Part shown: piece after piece, positions 1-6,201 of the stretch
How the letters are laid out: each line of letters starts with the position of its first letter
Position numbering within the stretch: position 1 is the first letter of the stretch
DNA from: Gemmatimonadales bacterium
GTDB taxonomy: Bacteria > Gemmatimonadota > Gemmatimonadetes > Gemmatimonadales > GWC2-71-9
NCBI GenBank assembly: GCA_025924275.1
Contig: JAICEH010000062.1
Coordinates: 1-9,947, forward strand
Reading direction: 5' to 3'
Length of the DNA: 9,947 nt
Made by a program: the position numbers and the translations under genes
Notes under the pieces: model-generated
Databases searched by the model: none
What the model saw: the letters and a program-made list of their open reading frames with translations, nothing else
What the model was told of the DNA's origin: nothing

Positions 1-349
1 ACCAGGGCGACCGGGCCCGGCTCGCACGCGCCCTGGGCGTGAAGGGCGGCCGGGAAGAGGCAGAGGAGGGCAAGCGGGAGGAGGTGGCGGAGCAAGGGCC
101 CAGGGGTTGTGAGTCGCGAGCCAGGAGTCAGGAGTCGGGAACGGGGTGTGCCGAGTCGGCGGTCGGGAGAAGGGTAACCCCGGCCGGGTCGAGCCGGACC
201 GGAGGTCCCGCATACGGTCCACGGCGCGTGACTCGCGACTCGCGACTCGTGACTCTTGCGCCCCCGGGCTCCCGCCTCCTATTTCCCTCCGGCCGGCGCG
301 TCCGTCCGTCCACCCCCTCCACCCGCGCCCGCCGCAAGGACCGAACGCG
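1..349. other. Left-edge region without a confident gene
   Basis: One plus-strand frame (codons from position 3) begins with protein-like, charged, helix-forming sequence (DRARLARALG, then Glu/Lys/Arg-rich) and could be the C-terminal tail of a gene entering from the left. It has no stop until the TGA at 351-353, so it would run through a heptamer repeat and a low-complexity Arg/Ser/Pro stretch. The other two plus frames stop at 40-42 and 110-112. The rest is purine-rich to about 145 and pyrimidine-rich from about 262, with inverted heptamer repeats between. I see no RNA gene here, and no clear promoter for the ferredoxin gene. Confidence 0.4.
111..255. repeat. Inverted pair of 7-bp tandem repeats (GAGTCGC type)
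   Basis: Five heptamers lie in a row at 111-145 (gagtcgc, gagccag, gagtcag, gagtcgg, gaacggg). Four heptamers of the opposite orientation lie at 228-255 (gtgactc, gcgactc, gcgactc, gtgactc). The right-arm unit gcgactc is the reverse complement of gagtcgc in the left arm, so the arms can pair around a spacer of about 80 bp. The block lies upstream of the ferredoxin gene. It has the same purine-arm-then-pyrimidine-arm order as the other repeat pairs in this window. Confidence 0.8.
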
Positions 350-613
<264 letters not shown>

Positions 614-657
614 CCGCACCCCGGGGGCCGCGCGCCCGCCGGGGCCGGACGGAGGAA

Positions 658-696
658 GCCCCCGTCGCCTGTACTTCTGGCCGCGGCGGCGGGGGC
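658..696. terminator. GC-rich hairpin between convergent genes
   Basis: The segments 658-669 and 685-696 are inverted repeats: a 12-bp stem with one G-U wobble and a 15-nt loop. The hairpin lies 45 bp after the ferredoxin stop and about 90 bp before the stop of the convergent hydrolase gene, where a terminator would be expected. It lacks a U tract on the plus-strand transcript (cctt follows), so it is at best a non-canonical terminator. The rest of 614-787 shows nothing I can name. Confidence 0.4.
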
Positions 697-787
697 CCTT
701 GGAGGAAGAAAGCTGCGTGCGGTGTCGGGGACTGACCCCCGAGCGGATCCGCACACCCTATTAGACGCCCGAGGGGGGAGGATGGTT

Positions 788-1984
788 TCACACCCCCCCG
801 GCCCTCCGCAGGAACTCCGCCATCTCCCTGGTCACCGCCTCCGGTTGCTCGACCGGGGTCAGGTGACCCGCGTCCGGGATGACCCGGAGCTCGGCCCCCG
901 GCAGGGCCGCGACCATCGCCTCGGCCTCCGCGGGCGGGGTGATCGCATCCTCCGCCCCCACCAGCACCAGCACCGGCACCTCGAGCGTCGGGAGGAGCGG
1001 CCGGTTGTCGGGCCGGTCCCGCATCGCCGCGAGCGCGCCGGCGATGCCCGCCACGGGCGTCCGCCGGATCATCGACTCCACCTGGGCCACCAGCTCCGGC
1101 CGGCGCTTCGCGGTGGCGGGGGCCAGGAGCTTGGGGAGCATCTGTTCCGCGATGGCGCCCGCCCCCCGGTCCCGCACCAGCTGGATGCCGGCGTCCCGTC
1201 CGCGTCGCCCCTCCTCCGAATCGGCGGCAGCGCGCGTGTCCACCAGGATCAGGCCGGCCAGGCGCGCGGGATGCCGGCGGGCGAACTCGAGGGCGACGTA
1301 GCCCCCCATCGAGAACCCGCAGACCACGGCGCGATCCTCGCCCAGGGCGTCGAGGAGCCCCGCCATGTCGTCGGCCCAGGTCGCCATCGAGTAGCCCAGA
1401 TCGGGGGCGTCCGACCGGCCGAAGCCGCGGAGGTCCGGCGCGATGCGTCGCGCGCCGTGCAGGTGGGCCACCTGGTGTGCCCAGATGGTGCGGTCGAGCG
1501 GGTACCCGTGGATGAAGAGCACCGCCGGGCCCTCGCCCTCGACCGCCACCGAGAGCTCGACGCCGTGCACCGTGAGCCGGCTCGCGCCGTCGCCTCCCTC
1601 ACTCCCGAAGAGCCCCCGGATGACGGCGGGCACCGGCACCGGCCGCCCCTTCCGGTCCACGCAGACGAAGACGAATTCCGCCGCGGCGAGGAGGCGGTCG
1701 TCACCGAGGCGGCGGGCCGACTGCCGCATCGTGAAGCTGGTCCGACCCACGTGGGTGACGAGCTGCTCGAAGCGGAGCACGTCGCCGGGGAAGGCCGCGG
1801 CGAGGTATTCCACCGAGGTCCGGCGGACCGCTGGCCAGGCGCTCGCCTGCTGGAAGGCGTCCATCCCCGGCCCCTCGGCCAGGCTGTCCCACCGGGCCCG
1901 CTCGAACAGGCGCACGAAGGCCGCGTGGTTCAGGTGGCCGAAAGCGTCGCAGTCGTCGGGGTAGATGCGGAGGTCGATGGGCAC
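788..1984 (-). CDS. Fused hotdog acyl-CoA thioesterase / alpha-beta hydrolase
   Basis: This is a single 398-residue frame with two enzyme domains. Residues 1-125 match the YbgC/FadM-type (4HBT) hotdog thioesterase family: the N-terminal DCDAFGHLNH signature (Asp13, His17, Asn19), a central SVEY strand and a C-terminal PVPVPAVIRGLF strand. These enzymes hydrolyse acyl-CoA thioesters. A short Gly/Ser/Asp linker (127-136) leads to an alpha/beta hydrolase (138-398). That domain has an oxyanion HGYP at 159-162, nucleophile elbow GFSMGG with Ser225, probable acid Asp346 and base His374 in AGHLTP. It resembles the enol-lactonase/esterase group and its substrate is unknown. I chose GTG at 1984 because homology begins there and everything upstream is repeat. 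There is no Shine-Dalgarno sequence, so the start is uncertain. The linker DNA contains an out-of-frame TGA (1599-1601) and GGGAGG, as if two genes had been joined. Confidence 0.85.
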   Translation of the reverse strand: MPIDLRIYPDDCDAFGHLNHAAFVRLFERARWDSLAEGPGMDAFQQASAWPAVRRTSVEYLAAAFPGDVLRFEQLVTHVGRTSFTMRQSARRLGDDRLLAAAEFVFVCVDRKGRPVPVPAVIRGLFGSEGGDGASRLTVHGVELSVAVEGEGPAVLFIHGYPLDRTIWAHQVAHLHGARRIAPDLRGFGRSDAPDLGYSMATWADDMAGLLDALGEDRAVVCGFSMGGYVALEFARRHPARLAGLILVDTRAAADSEEGRRGRDAGIQLVRDRGAGAIAEQMLPKLLAPATAKRRPELVAQVESMIRRTPVAGIAGALAAMRDRPDNRPLLPTLEVPVLVLVGAEDAITPPAEAEAMVAALPGAELRVIPDAGHLTPVEQPEAVTREMAEFLRRAGGV

Positions 1985-2156
1985 GGGGCGGGGAGCGGGG
2001 CGCGGGGCGCGGGGAACGGGGAACGGGGTCGAGGTCTCAAGGTTGGTCAGCGGCGGCAGGGGCACAAGTCCGCCCACCCGGGCTCTTGACCCGACCCTCC
2101 GTCGCGGGCGACTTCTTCCCCGCTCGCTGCTCCCTGCTCCCAGCTCCCCGCTCGCG
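1983..2156. repeat. Inverted pair of 7-bp tandem repeats (GGGGAGC type)
   Basis: Seven heptamers run from 1983 to 2031 (acggggc, ggggagc, ggggcgc twice, ggggaac twice, ggggtcg). Six of the complementary type run from 2115 to 2156 (cttcccc, gctcgct, gctccct, gctccca, gctcccc, gctcgcg). The spacer is about 83 bp. The block fills the divergent gap between the thioesterase-hydrolase gene (-) and the small gene (+). The hydrolase GTG (CAC at 1982-1984 on the plus strand) overlaps the first unit, and the right arm ends 8 bp before the small gene's ATG. The left arm is also a G4N3 run of the type that can form a G-quadruplex. Confidence 0.85.
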
Positions 2157-2164
2157 AGGTACCC

Positions 2165-2335
2165 ATGCCCCCCAAGACCGAGTACATCCGCCACGCCAGC
2201 CGCCTGGTGCGGAAGCTCCAGATGGCGGCCGAGATGGGCGAGCCGGCCACCCCGGACAAGGAACTCTGGAAGACCCTCTGGAAGGCGCTGGACGAGATCG
2301 CCGACGGCCTGGAGCAGGCCTCCAAGCGGGAGTGA
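2165..2335 (+). CDS. Small hypothetical protein, 56 residues
   Basis: This is a 56-residue frame beginning MPPKTEYIRHASR and ending QASKRE. I do not recognise the family. It is highly charged and predicted mainly helical: a basic first helix (residues 5-24), a short EPATPD turn, then a second helix with two tryptophans (LWKTLWKALDEIADGLEQA) that is amphipathic. There is no signal peptide, membrane segment or cysteine. A GAGG at 2155-2158 lies 6 nt before the ATG. Composition and third-position GC look like a real gene. It starts 8 bp after a heptamer array and ends 125 bp before RNase D. Because those 125 bp carry their own dyad, co-transcription with rnd is possible but not shown. Confidence 0.6.
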   Translation: MPPKTEYIRHASRLVRKLQMAAEMGEPATPDKELWKTLWKALDEIADGLEQASKRE

Positions 2336-2395
2336 GCGGGGGAGGGCGCGGGGGATCAGGCGGGTGCATCCATCGATACACCATCGCGGCATCAT

Positions 2396-2416
2396 CCATA
2401 CAGTGTAGCGACACTG
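2396..2416. promoter_or_regulatory. Putative operator dyad upstream of RNase D gene
   Basis: A perfect 6-4-6 inverted repeat, CAGTGT-agcg-ACACTG, lies at 2401-2416. It overlaps a second small palindrome, TACAGTGTA, at 2399-2407. It sits in a locally AT-richer patch (about 2370-2425) of an otherwise GC-rich window, 45 bp upstream of the chosen rnd start, where a repressor operator would be expected. TACA/TGTA half-sites recall BlaI/MecI-type operators, but no such regulator is in the window. No clean -35/-10 pair is visible. Confidence 0.35.
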
Positions 2417-2443
2417 CCCTAAAGTTGCGCCCGCCAAGGGAAT

Positions 2444-2449
2444 GGGGAG
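2444..2449 (+). promoter_or_regulatory. Ribosome binding site supporting the GTG start of RNase D
   Basis: GGGGAG lies 11 nt before the GTG at 2461. The only other in-frame start before the catalytic domain, GTG at 2545, has only C-rich sequence before it. The site therefore favours the longer protein. Confidence 0.45.
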
Positions 2450-2460
2450 AGTATTCCTTC

Positions 2461-3693
2461 GTGCCTTCACGACCCCGTTCGAGCCCGCCCGGTGGCCCGG
2501 CGCGCCGGCCGGCCCCCTCCGTCCACCCCTCGGCCCCGGCCGAGGTGCCGGAGGGAATCCGCCTCATCCGGGACCGGAAGGCGCTCGAGGACCTCCTGGG
2601 CGAGTGGGAGCGCGAGCCCCTCCTCGCGGTGGACACCGAGGCCGCGAGCTTCCACCGCTACCACGACCGGGTCTACCTCATCCAGCTCTCCAGCCGGACC
2701 GAGACGGCCGTGGTCGATCCCCTGGCGGTCGAGGAGCTCGGCGCGCTGGGCGAGCGGCTCGCGGATCCGGCCATCGAAGTCGTCTTCCACGACGCCGACT
2801 ACGACCTCCGGCTGCTCGACCGGCAGTACGGCTTCCGGCCCACGCGGCTGTTCGACACCCGCATCGCCGCGCAGTTCCTGAACGAGCCCGGGGTGGGGCT
2901 CGCGGCCCTGCTGGAGAAGTACGCCGGGGTGCGCCTCGACAAGAAGTACCAGCGCGCCGACTGGTCGGCCCGGCCGCTCAAGCGCGAGATGATCCAGTAC
3001 GCCGCCCACGACACCGCCCACCTCGCGGCCCTCCGGGACCTGCTCCGGGACCGGCTGGAGCAGGCGGGCCGGCTGGCCTGGGCGGAGGAGGAGTTCGGGC
3101 TGCTCGAGTCGGTGCGCTGGACGCCGGCGGAGGAGGGGGACCTCGCCTTCCTCCGCCTGAAGGGGGCGAAGGCCCTCCGGGGCCGCCCGCTGGCGATCCT
3201 GCGCGAGGTGTACGACTGGCGGGAGGCGACGGCCAGGCGGCTCGACCGCGCCTCGTTCCGGATCATCGGCAACGAGGCCCTCTTCGCCATCGCGGAGAAG
3301 CCGCCCCAGTCGGTCGAGGCACTGGCCGCGATGGCCGGGGTCGGAAGCGAGCTGGTGGCGCGGCGGGGCAAGGAGCTGCTCGCCGCCGTGCGGCGGGGAC
3401 TCGAGCTGCCGGAAGACCAGCTCCCGCGGGTCCCGCGGGGGCCGCGGCACAAGCCCGACCCGGCCTACGAGGCCCGGCTGGAGCAGCTCAAGGCGGTGCG
3501 GAACCGGCTGGCCGGGAAGCTCGACCTGGCGCCGGGGGTGCTGTGCCCCAACGGGACGCTCGAGGCCATCGCGCGGGCGCAGCCGGCCTCGCTCGAGGCG
3601 CTGGCGGCGGTGGAGGGCGTCCGGAAGTGGCAGGTGGAGGCGTTGGGGAGGGACCTGCTCGCGGCACTGCCCGCCCCGGCGGCCGCGTCGTAG
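2461..3693 (+). CDS. rnd: Ribonuclease D
   Basis: This is a 410-residue 3'-5' exoribonuclease that trims the 3' ends of tRNA precursors and other small RNAs in the cytoplasm. Residues about 31-205 form the DEDDy exonuclease domain. Motif I is AVDTE (Asp58, Glu60), motif II is HDADYD (His110, Asp115) and motif III is YAAHD (Tyr180, Asp184), so all metal-binding and catalytic residues are present. Two HRDC-type RNA-binding helical domains follow, at about 240-316 (FRIIGNEALFAIA) and 336-402, as in E. coli RNase D. Residues 1-29 are a Pro/Arg/Ser-rich extension with no recognisable domain. If GTG 2545 is used instead, the protein loses this extension and still has the full enzyme. The gene converges on the Fe-S assembly gene with only 17 bp between the stops and no visible terminator. 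Confidence 0.93.
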   Translation: MPSRPRSSPPGGPARRPAPSVHPSAPAEVPEGIRLIRDRKALEDLLGEWEREPLLAVDTEAASFHRYHDRVYLIQLSSRTETAVVDPLAVEELGALGERLADPAIEVVFHDADYDLRLLDRQYGFRPTRLFDTRIAAQFLNEPGVGLAALLEKYAGVRLDKKYQRADWSARPLKREMIQYAAHDTAHLAALRDLLRDRLEQAGRLAWAEEEFGLLESVRWTPAEEGDLAFLRLKGAKALRGRPLAILREVYDWREATARRLDRASFRIIGNEALFAIAEKPPQSVEALAAMAGVGSELVARRGKELLAAVRRGLELPEDQLPRVPRGPRHKPDPAYEARLEQLKAVRNRLAGKLDLAPGVLCPNGTLEAIARAQPASLEALAAVEGVRKWQVEALGRDLLAALPAPAAAS

Positions 3694-3710
3694 TTCGCCG
3701 CGGTGGAGCG

Positions 3711-4028
3711 CTAGAACCCCAGGAACGCCCGGATCCGCGGGTCGATCTTCTCCGGGGTCCAGTAGGGTTCCCACACGATCTGCACGTCGACCGAATTCAC
3801 CCCATCCAGGTTCGCCACCGTCTCCCGGACGTCGGTGGTGATCTCGGGCCCCGCGGGACATCCCGGGGACGTGAGCGTCATGTTCACGACCACCGCCCCC
3901 GCCTCGTCCACCTCGATGTCGTAGACCAGGCCCAGGTCCACGATGTTGAGGTTGAGCTCGGGGTCCTTCACCCCGCGGAGCGCCTTGCGGACCACGTCGG
4001 GGGAGGGGGGGGAGGTGGCGGCGGTCAT
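3711..4028 (-). CDS. MIP18/DUF59-family Fe-S cluster assembly protein (SufT-like)
   Basis: This 105-residue cytoplasmic protein is of the MIP18 (DUF59) family, whose members SufT, PaaD and eukaryotic CIA2 help mature iron-sulfur proteins. The family core is complete: DPELNLNIVDLGLVYDIEV (residues 22-40), MTLTSPGCP with the conserved Cys57, and the C-terminal VWEPYWTPEKI element. There is no fused domain. It stands alone, away from any suf or paa genes, so a general SufT-like role is more likely than a phenylacetate one, but the subfamily cannot be settled here. The ATG at 4028 has no clear Shine-Dalgarno sequence. The N-terminal Thr/Ser/Pro codons include a C7 homopolymer (G7 on the plus strand near 4008) that could be slippage-prone. 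Confidence 0.9.
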   Translation of the reverse strand: MTAATSPPSPDVVRKALRGVKDPELNLNIVDLGLVYDIEVDEAGAVVVNMTLTSPGCPAGPEITTDVRETVANLDGVNSVDVQIVWEPYWTPEKIDPRIRAFLGF

Positions 4029-4044
4029 GCCGACGAATCTAGTC

Positions 4045-4165
4045 GGGGAACGGGGAGCGGGGAGCGGGGAACGGGAAAGGCATCCGGACGGGACGCTCCG
4101 TGCCGGCTCGCGGGGCCTCCCCCGCCAGGCAGGTCCCGCTCCCCGCTCCCCGTTCCCCGCTCCCC
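4045..4165. repeat. Inverted pair of 7-bp tandem repeats with G4 motifs
   Basis: The left arm (4045-4072) is ggggaac, ggggagc, ggggagc, ggggaac. The right arm (4138-4165) is gctcccc, gctcccc, gttcccc, gctcccc. Shifted by one unit, 4045-4065 and 4138-4158 are perfect 21-bp inverted repeats around a spacer of about 72 bp. The pair fills the gap between the exported serine hydrolase gene and the downstream MIP18 gene, both on the minus strand. It begins 1 nt after the serine hydrolase stop. It could act as a terminator, and each arm is also a G4N3G4N3G4N3G4 quadruplex motif, on opposite strands. Confidence 0.85.
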
Positions 4166-4166
4166 T

Positions 4167-5384
4167 TCAACAGCTCGCCTGCGACGCCACCACCCCGCAC
4201 CGCTCCACCGCCGTCACCACTGCATCCGCCACGGCCGCGCGCCGCTCCCGCATCAGGGTGAGCGAGTGGCGCCGGGTGGCCGCGAGGCCCCGGTTGGTCA
4301 GGAAGACGACGAACAGGTCCCGCGCCGGATCGATCCAGAGCTGGGTCCCGGTCCACCCGGTGTGGCCGTAGGCCGCGTCCGAGGTGAGCGCCCCGAAGGC
4401 CGACGGCGCGGCCTCCCGGTCGGGGGTGTCCCAGCCGAGCAGCCGGGTCCCCGCCCGGGCATCCCGCGCGAGAAAGCTATCCAGCGTGGTAGCTTCCGCG
4501 AACCGGGCCCCGCCGGTGGCGCCGCCGCGGAGCCAGGTCTGCGCGTAGCGCGCCAGGTCGGCCCCGGTGGCGAAGAGCCCCGCGTGCCCGGCCACCCCGC
4601 CCAGCCGCCGCGCCGACGGATCCTGCACCACGCCGCGGAGCGGCCCGCCGTGGTCCGTGCCGCCCGGCGCCGCCCGGCGCCGCTGGGCGGGCAGGGGATT
4701 GAACAGGGTGTTCGCCATCCCGATCGGCTCGAAGACCTCGCGGCGCGCGAGCACGTCGAGCGGCGCGCCGCCCGCCGCCTCGAGCACCAGCCCGAGGACG
4801 ATCGCGTTGAGGTCGCTGTAGCGGGGCACCTCGCCCGGCGTGAAGAGCAGGCTGTCGGCCAGCACCAGCGCCAGCGCCTCCGCCCGCGTGGCCGCGCGCC
4901 GCTGGAGGTTGATCGCCGGCCGGAGCCCGCTGGTGTGGTTGAGCAGCATCCGCACCGTGACGGCGCCCTTCACCCCGCCGCCGAAGGCGGGCACGTAGCG
5001 CCCCACCGGCGCGTCGAGGTCGAGCTCGCCCCGCTCGGCGAGCCGGAGGGCCACCGGCATCGTCGCCACCACCTTGGTGAGCGAGGCCAGGTCCCAGAGG
5101 GTGGAGTCGGGGTGGGGTGCCGCCGCACGGCGGTCGAGGGTGAGCCGGCCGTAGGCCTTCCGGTAGAGGATGGTGTCGCGGCGGCCCACGAGCAGCACCG
5201 CCCCGGGGTAGACCCCCCGCCGGATCCCTTCGCGCACCGCGGCGTCGGCCGCGCGGAAGGACTGGGCCTGGGCGGGAACCGGGGTGGCCAGGACGGCCAG
5301 GACGGCCAGGACGGCTGAGACGGCTGAGGCGGCTCGGCGTGCGGCCGGGCCGCCGTGGCCGTTCCGGCCACCACCTCTCCTCAT
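4167..5384 (-). CDS. Exported serine hydrolase, beta-lactamase/transpeptidase fold
   Basis: This 405-residue protein belongs to the class C beta-lactamase-like (AmpC/CubicO/PBP4*) serine hydrolases. A signal peptide of about 40 residues ends PVPAQAQ, so it is likely periplasmic. The catalytic motifs are SLTK (Ser101, Lys104), YSDLN (Tyr189) and HTG (341-343) in place of the KTG triad. The hallmark LLNHTSGL is at 147-154. It may act on peptidoglycan peptides or an ester or amide substrate. True beta-lactamase activity cannot be inferred. The ATG overlaps the stop of the upstream protease gene by 4 bp (ATGA), with GGGAG before it, so the two are translationally coupled. The hydrophobic core of the signal peptide is encoded by an in-phase 9-bp repeat (5286-5339). 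The stop abuts an inverted heptamer repeat. Confidence 0.92.
   Translation of the reverse strand: MRRGGGRNGHGGPAARRAASAVSAVLAVLAVLATPVPAQAQSFRAADAAVREGIRRGVYPGAVLLVGRRDTILYRKAYGRLTLDRRAAAPHPDSTLWDLASLTKVVATMPVALRLAERGELDLDAPVGRYVPAFGGGVKGAVTVRMLLNHTSGLRPAINLQRRAATRAEALALVLADSLLFTPGEVPRYSDLNAIVLGLVLEAAGGAPLDVLARREVFEPIGMANTLFNPLPAQRRRAAPGGTDHGGPLRGVVQDPSARRLGGVAGHAGLFATGADLARYAQTWLRGGATGGARFAEATTLDSFLARDARAGTRLLGWDTPDREAAPSAFGALTSDAAYGHTGWTGTQLWIDPARDLFVVFLTNRGLAATRRHSLTLMRERRAAVADAVVTAVERCGVVASQASC
5286..5339 (-). repeat. Codon-phased 9-bp repeat encoding the signal peptide core
   Basis: Six 9-bp units lie in a row: ggccaggac three times, then ggctgagac, ggctgaggc and ggctcggcg (plus-strand reading). 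On the coding strand each unit is exactly three codons, giving RRA, ASA, VSA, VLA, VLA, VLA for residues 16-33 of the serine hydrolase. The unit closely resembles the 10-bp intergenic repeat at 8521-8626 (ggctgaggac) minus one base. Confidence 0.85.
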
Positions 5385-6163
5385 CGCCGCGGCTCCCGCA
5401 GCAACCCGAGCGGGAGGTCGTAGAGCAGCCGCAGGGTGCGGCGGTCGCGCGCGGACGGCGCGTCCACCCGGGTGGCCTCGTACATCGCATCCACCGAGTC
5501 GGCCGAGTGGGGCAGCCCCATCACGTGGCCGATCTCGTGCATCGCGACCGCCACCCGGGCCTCGCGCGGGAGCGGCTGGCCGTGCTCGCTCCGGAGCGCC
5601 AGGATCACCCGCGCCCGGTAGATCGCCCCCCGCGAATCCCAGAAGAGGTCGGTCTGCCCGGCCCGCCGGAAGGCGAACTGCGGCACCCAGCTCACCACCA
5701 CGTCCGCTGCCCCGGTGTCGGGCACCTCGGCCAGCCGGCGGGGCGCCGGCGCCCACCGGCCGATGGCCTCCCGCACCTCGTCGGCGTAGGCCGGGTGCCA
5801 CCCCTCCGGATGGCCCCCGTCGAAGGCGTAGCGGATCGGGTCGTCGCCATCGCCCCAGCGCCGCACCGCGGAGTCGCTCACCAGGAAGAGCGAGTCGAGG
5901 TAGGTGCTCCCGCCCAGGGTGATCAGGCGCTCGCGCGCGGCCCGCCGGGCGGCGAGATCGGGGGGCGGGACCTCGGGGCGGGAGCCGGCGCTCGCCGCAC
6001 CGGAGGGCCGGACGGCGGAAGGCCCGGACGCCGGTGCCCCCGCGTCACCCGGGCCGGGGCGGAGGGCGTCGGCGAGCAGGAGTCCGCCCAGTCCGAGGAC
6101 GGCAGCGAGGAGCGGGAGCGGCGGTCGGGCCGTGGTCTCTAGCAGGATAGACGCCGCGGCCAC
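5381..6163 (-). CDS. Membrane-anchored metzincin-type zinc protease
   Basis: This is a 260-residue putative zinc metallopeptidase. A hydrophobic segment at about 15-33 is a signal anchor or signal peptide, followed by a Pro/Ala/Gly-rich linker to about 70, so the catalytic part should lie outside the cytoplasm. The zinc site is HEIGHVMGLPHS: His209, Glu210, His213 and the third ligand His219. A Met-turn candidate (DAMY, Met227) follows closely. This HExxHxxGxxH plus Met-turn pattern defines metzincins, closest to the matrixin type, and the substrate is unknown. I used GTG at 6163. It lacks a clear Shine-Dalgarno sequence, and no other ATG or GTG precedes the hydrophobic segment, so the start is provisional. 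It is the first gene of a two-gene minus-strand operon and its stop overlaps the serine hydrolase start. Confidence 0.87.
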   Translation of the reverse strand: MAAASILLETTARPPLPLLAAVLGLGGLLLADALRPGPGDAGAPASGPSAVRPSGAASAGSRPEVPPPDLAARRAARERLITLGGSTYLDSLFLVSDSAVRRWGDGDDPIRYAFDGGHPEGWHPAYADEVREAIGRWAPAPRRLAEVPDTGAADVVVSWVPQFAFRRAGQTDLFWDSRGAIYRARVILALRSEHGQPLPREARVAVAMHEIGHVMGLPHSADSVDAMYEATRVDAPSARDRRTLRLLYDLPLGLLREPRR

Positions 6164-6201
6164 GGGCAGGTGGCGCCCCGGGACGGGACCGGGCTACCAT
6201 T

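Noticed and set aside
614..787. tRNA or small RNA gene in the gap after the ferredoxin
   Set aside because: No cloverleaf, T-loop or CCA-like end is visible; only the GC hairpin at 658-696 stands out.
2086..2114. Sigma-70-like promoter starting with TTGACC at 2086-2091 for the small gene
   Set aside because: The hexamer is a fair -35, but 17 bp downstream the sequence is CGACTT, which is not a credible -10.
1985..2470. N-terminal extension of the thioesterase-hydrolase frame up to 2470
   Set aside because: The extra 162 residues are read through the heptamer repeats and antisense to the small gene, with no homology. The hotdog domain begins just after the GTG at 1984.
3694..3710. Terminator between the convergent rnd and MIP18 genes
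   Set aside because: Only 17 bp separate the stops, with no hairpin or T tract. The transcripts probably overlap into each other.
2467..3861. A 464-codon minus-strand open frame opposite RNase D
   Set aside because: It has no recognisable domain, biased composition, and lies antisense to an intact rnd gene.
4001..4015. Phase-variable homopolymer in the N terminus of the MIP18 gene
   Set aside because: The G7 run is only moderately long and common in this GC-rich background. Without read-level length variation there is no case for phase variation.
2442..5318. A 958-codon plus-strand open frame across RNase D, the MIP18 gene and the serine hydrolase
   Set aside because: It is Arg/Gly/Pro/Ala low-complexity sequence crossing three well-supported genes in other frames; a GC artefact.
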